From a bacterium (GTDB taxonomy: Bacteria > Spirochaetota > Spirochaetia > Treponematales > Rectinemataceae), in NCBI GenBank assembly GCA_021779995.1, contig JAJXZP010000224.1, forward strand, positions 1 to 64,000: a stretch of DNA of 64,000 nucleotides, given 5' to 3'. Shown in pieces: positions 63,801 to 64,000 of this stretch (its first letter is position 1; each line of letters begins with the position of its first letter). The translations under genes were made by a program, and so were the position numbers. The notes under the pieces are model-generated. The model was not told the origin of the DNA. It was given only the letters and a program-made list of their open reading frames with translations, and did no database searches.

Positions 63801-64000
63801 GTCGAAGCCTGAGCGGGCGCCGAGGGCGGAGAACCAGGGCGTCCAGATGTGGGCCGGCACGAGGATGGAACGTTCGTCGGCCTCGAGGAGGAGCTCGAAG
63901 AGGTCGCGCGAGTCTATGCCCAGGATGGGCCGCCCGTCCGAAACGATGCTACCCACCCGCTCGAGCTTGGCCTGGAAGGAGGCCGCGGCCGCGAAGTCGG
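60825..64000 (-). CDS. EndoQ-like PHP nuclease fused to UvrD/PcrA helicase (5' end beyond window)
   Basis: N-terminal [88 protein letters not shown]-terminal [48 protein letters not shown]; frame open to base 64000. Confidence 0.9.
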   Translation of the reverse strand, partial: DFAAAASFQAKLERVGSIVSDGRPILGIDSRDLFELLLEADERSILVPAHIWTPWFSALGARSGFDSIDECYRDLAPRIQAIETGLSSNPPMNWAVSALDRFSIISNSDAHSPEKLGREATILDIYPGFPGLAEALSGGGPAGRLLGTVEFFPQEGKYHYDGHRVCGAALSPEESAAAGGLCPVCGKPLTPGVMGRVAELADRPVDESASCPEDWAGTNRRPYRSLIPLKELVAELLGSGEGSKKVAAAYNSLVERSGSEFDILLDRGGKELQALGGGAVSGELLAAAVGRMREGRVSIVPGYDGEYGRVRAFAPGEKLELGRAGEELFADTTGNVAPGNLAPESDPKPRPTAGERPAGKRPAGGGRRKGGIHSEDTREEAARDADPRRKSAFALDPAQARVVEHGGGPALIMAGPGTGKTAVLALRIARLVRQGSAPLSIAAITFTTRAARELGERIGRYLEREQAADVWTGTFHALCLSILREHQAEASLASGFGILDEEERERLLKELAPATESPAKLGGYIEARKRFLLLPGETRPRLGPAAPAGLAELAAEFGCPSLDADLDAAYGEYRKRLKLASLLDFDDLIAGAVRLLASDPLLLAGYRRRCLNLFVDEYQDLNFAQYALVRLLAPDASSALFVIGDPNQAIYGFRGSDRRFIDRFLADYPGAAEYRLDRSFRCAPGIIGAAGRLVDAPLAGTGAALALSRAEYPTDKSEAEGVAAAIDRLIGGTRFFAFDSGMVGSVAETPPATPAPSAPESSREGSDGNPILRSLGECAILLRVSALAPPIEKALFDHGIPYRFVGETPWWNQEPLRSAVALLRAAARPAAENVAGSRAGPSSTPTSPLGAGPAPDEREEALRLRLPGLSPEAAVRAAIELSPAPDPSGSGRPRAHADPGGGRELLTKRLAERASSYKELGSFLDDLALGSPQDGYEMRSERVALMTIHAAKGLEFDQVFVVGLEDGIVPFTLFEGERGENRDDAAAGERIEEERRLLYVAMTRARVGLYLSWARSRHLRGRSLSLPPSRFLARIEELVPPLEATPLRPRDPQLRLF

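Overview
This 64 kb window reads as a replication-origin-proximal region of a GC-rich spirochaete-like chromosome; the taxon is inferred from gene content and no search was run. The core holds jag, yidC, yidD, rnpA/rpmH, a DUF721 gene, recF, dnaN, gyrA and gyrB on the minus strand, then divergent dnaA on the plus strand. About 20 kb further on lies parAB. Flanking modules are a tripartite ABC exporter under a TetR regulator, a five-gene operon with an adenosine-specific kinase, thyX, fabD/fabG, metK/ahcY, glpK, prs, purFMND, cheR/cheB, enolase, and a GC-rich right arm ending in an EndoQ-like/UvrD helicase fusion cut by the window edge. I found no convincing tRNA, rRNA, CRISPR array or IS element. 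The strongest second-look items are: (1) a candidate origin-unwinding element between dnaN and gyrA, with six consecutive TA[G/A] DnaA-trio-like triplets, a GC spacer and a DnaA box; (2) a parS site inside a perfect 32-bp palindrome that also looks like the gyrA terminator; (3) rpmH nested out of frame inside the only rnpA reading frame that has a canonical start; (4) a duplicated enolase C-terminal tail after eno, with mosaic codon usage, suggesting gene displacement; (5) the EndoQ-UvrD fusion; and (6) a natural GyrA Leu at the Ser83 position. All coordinates and motif matches were read by eye.
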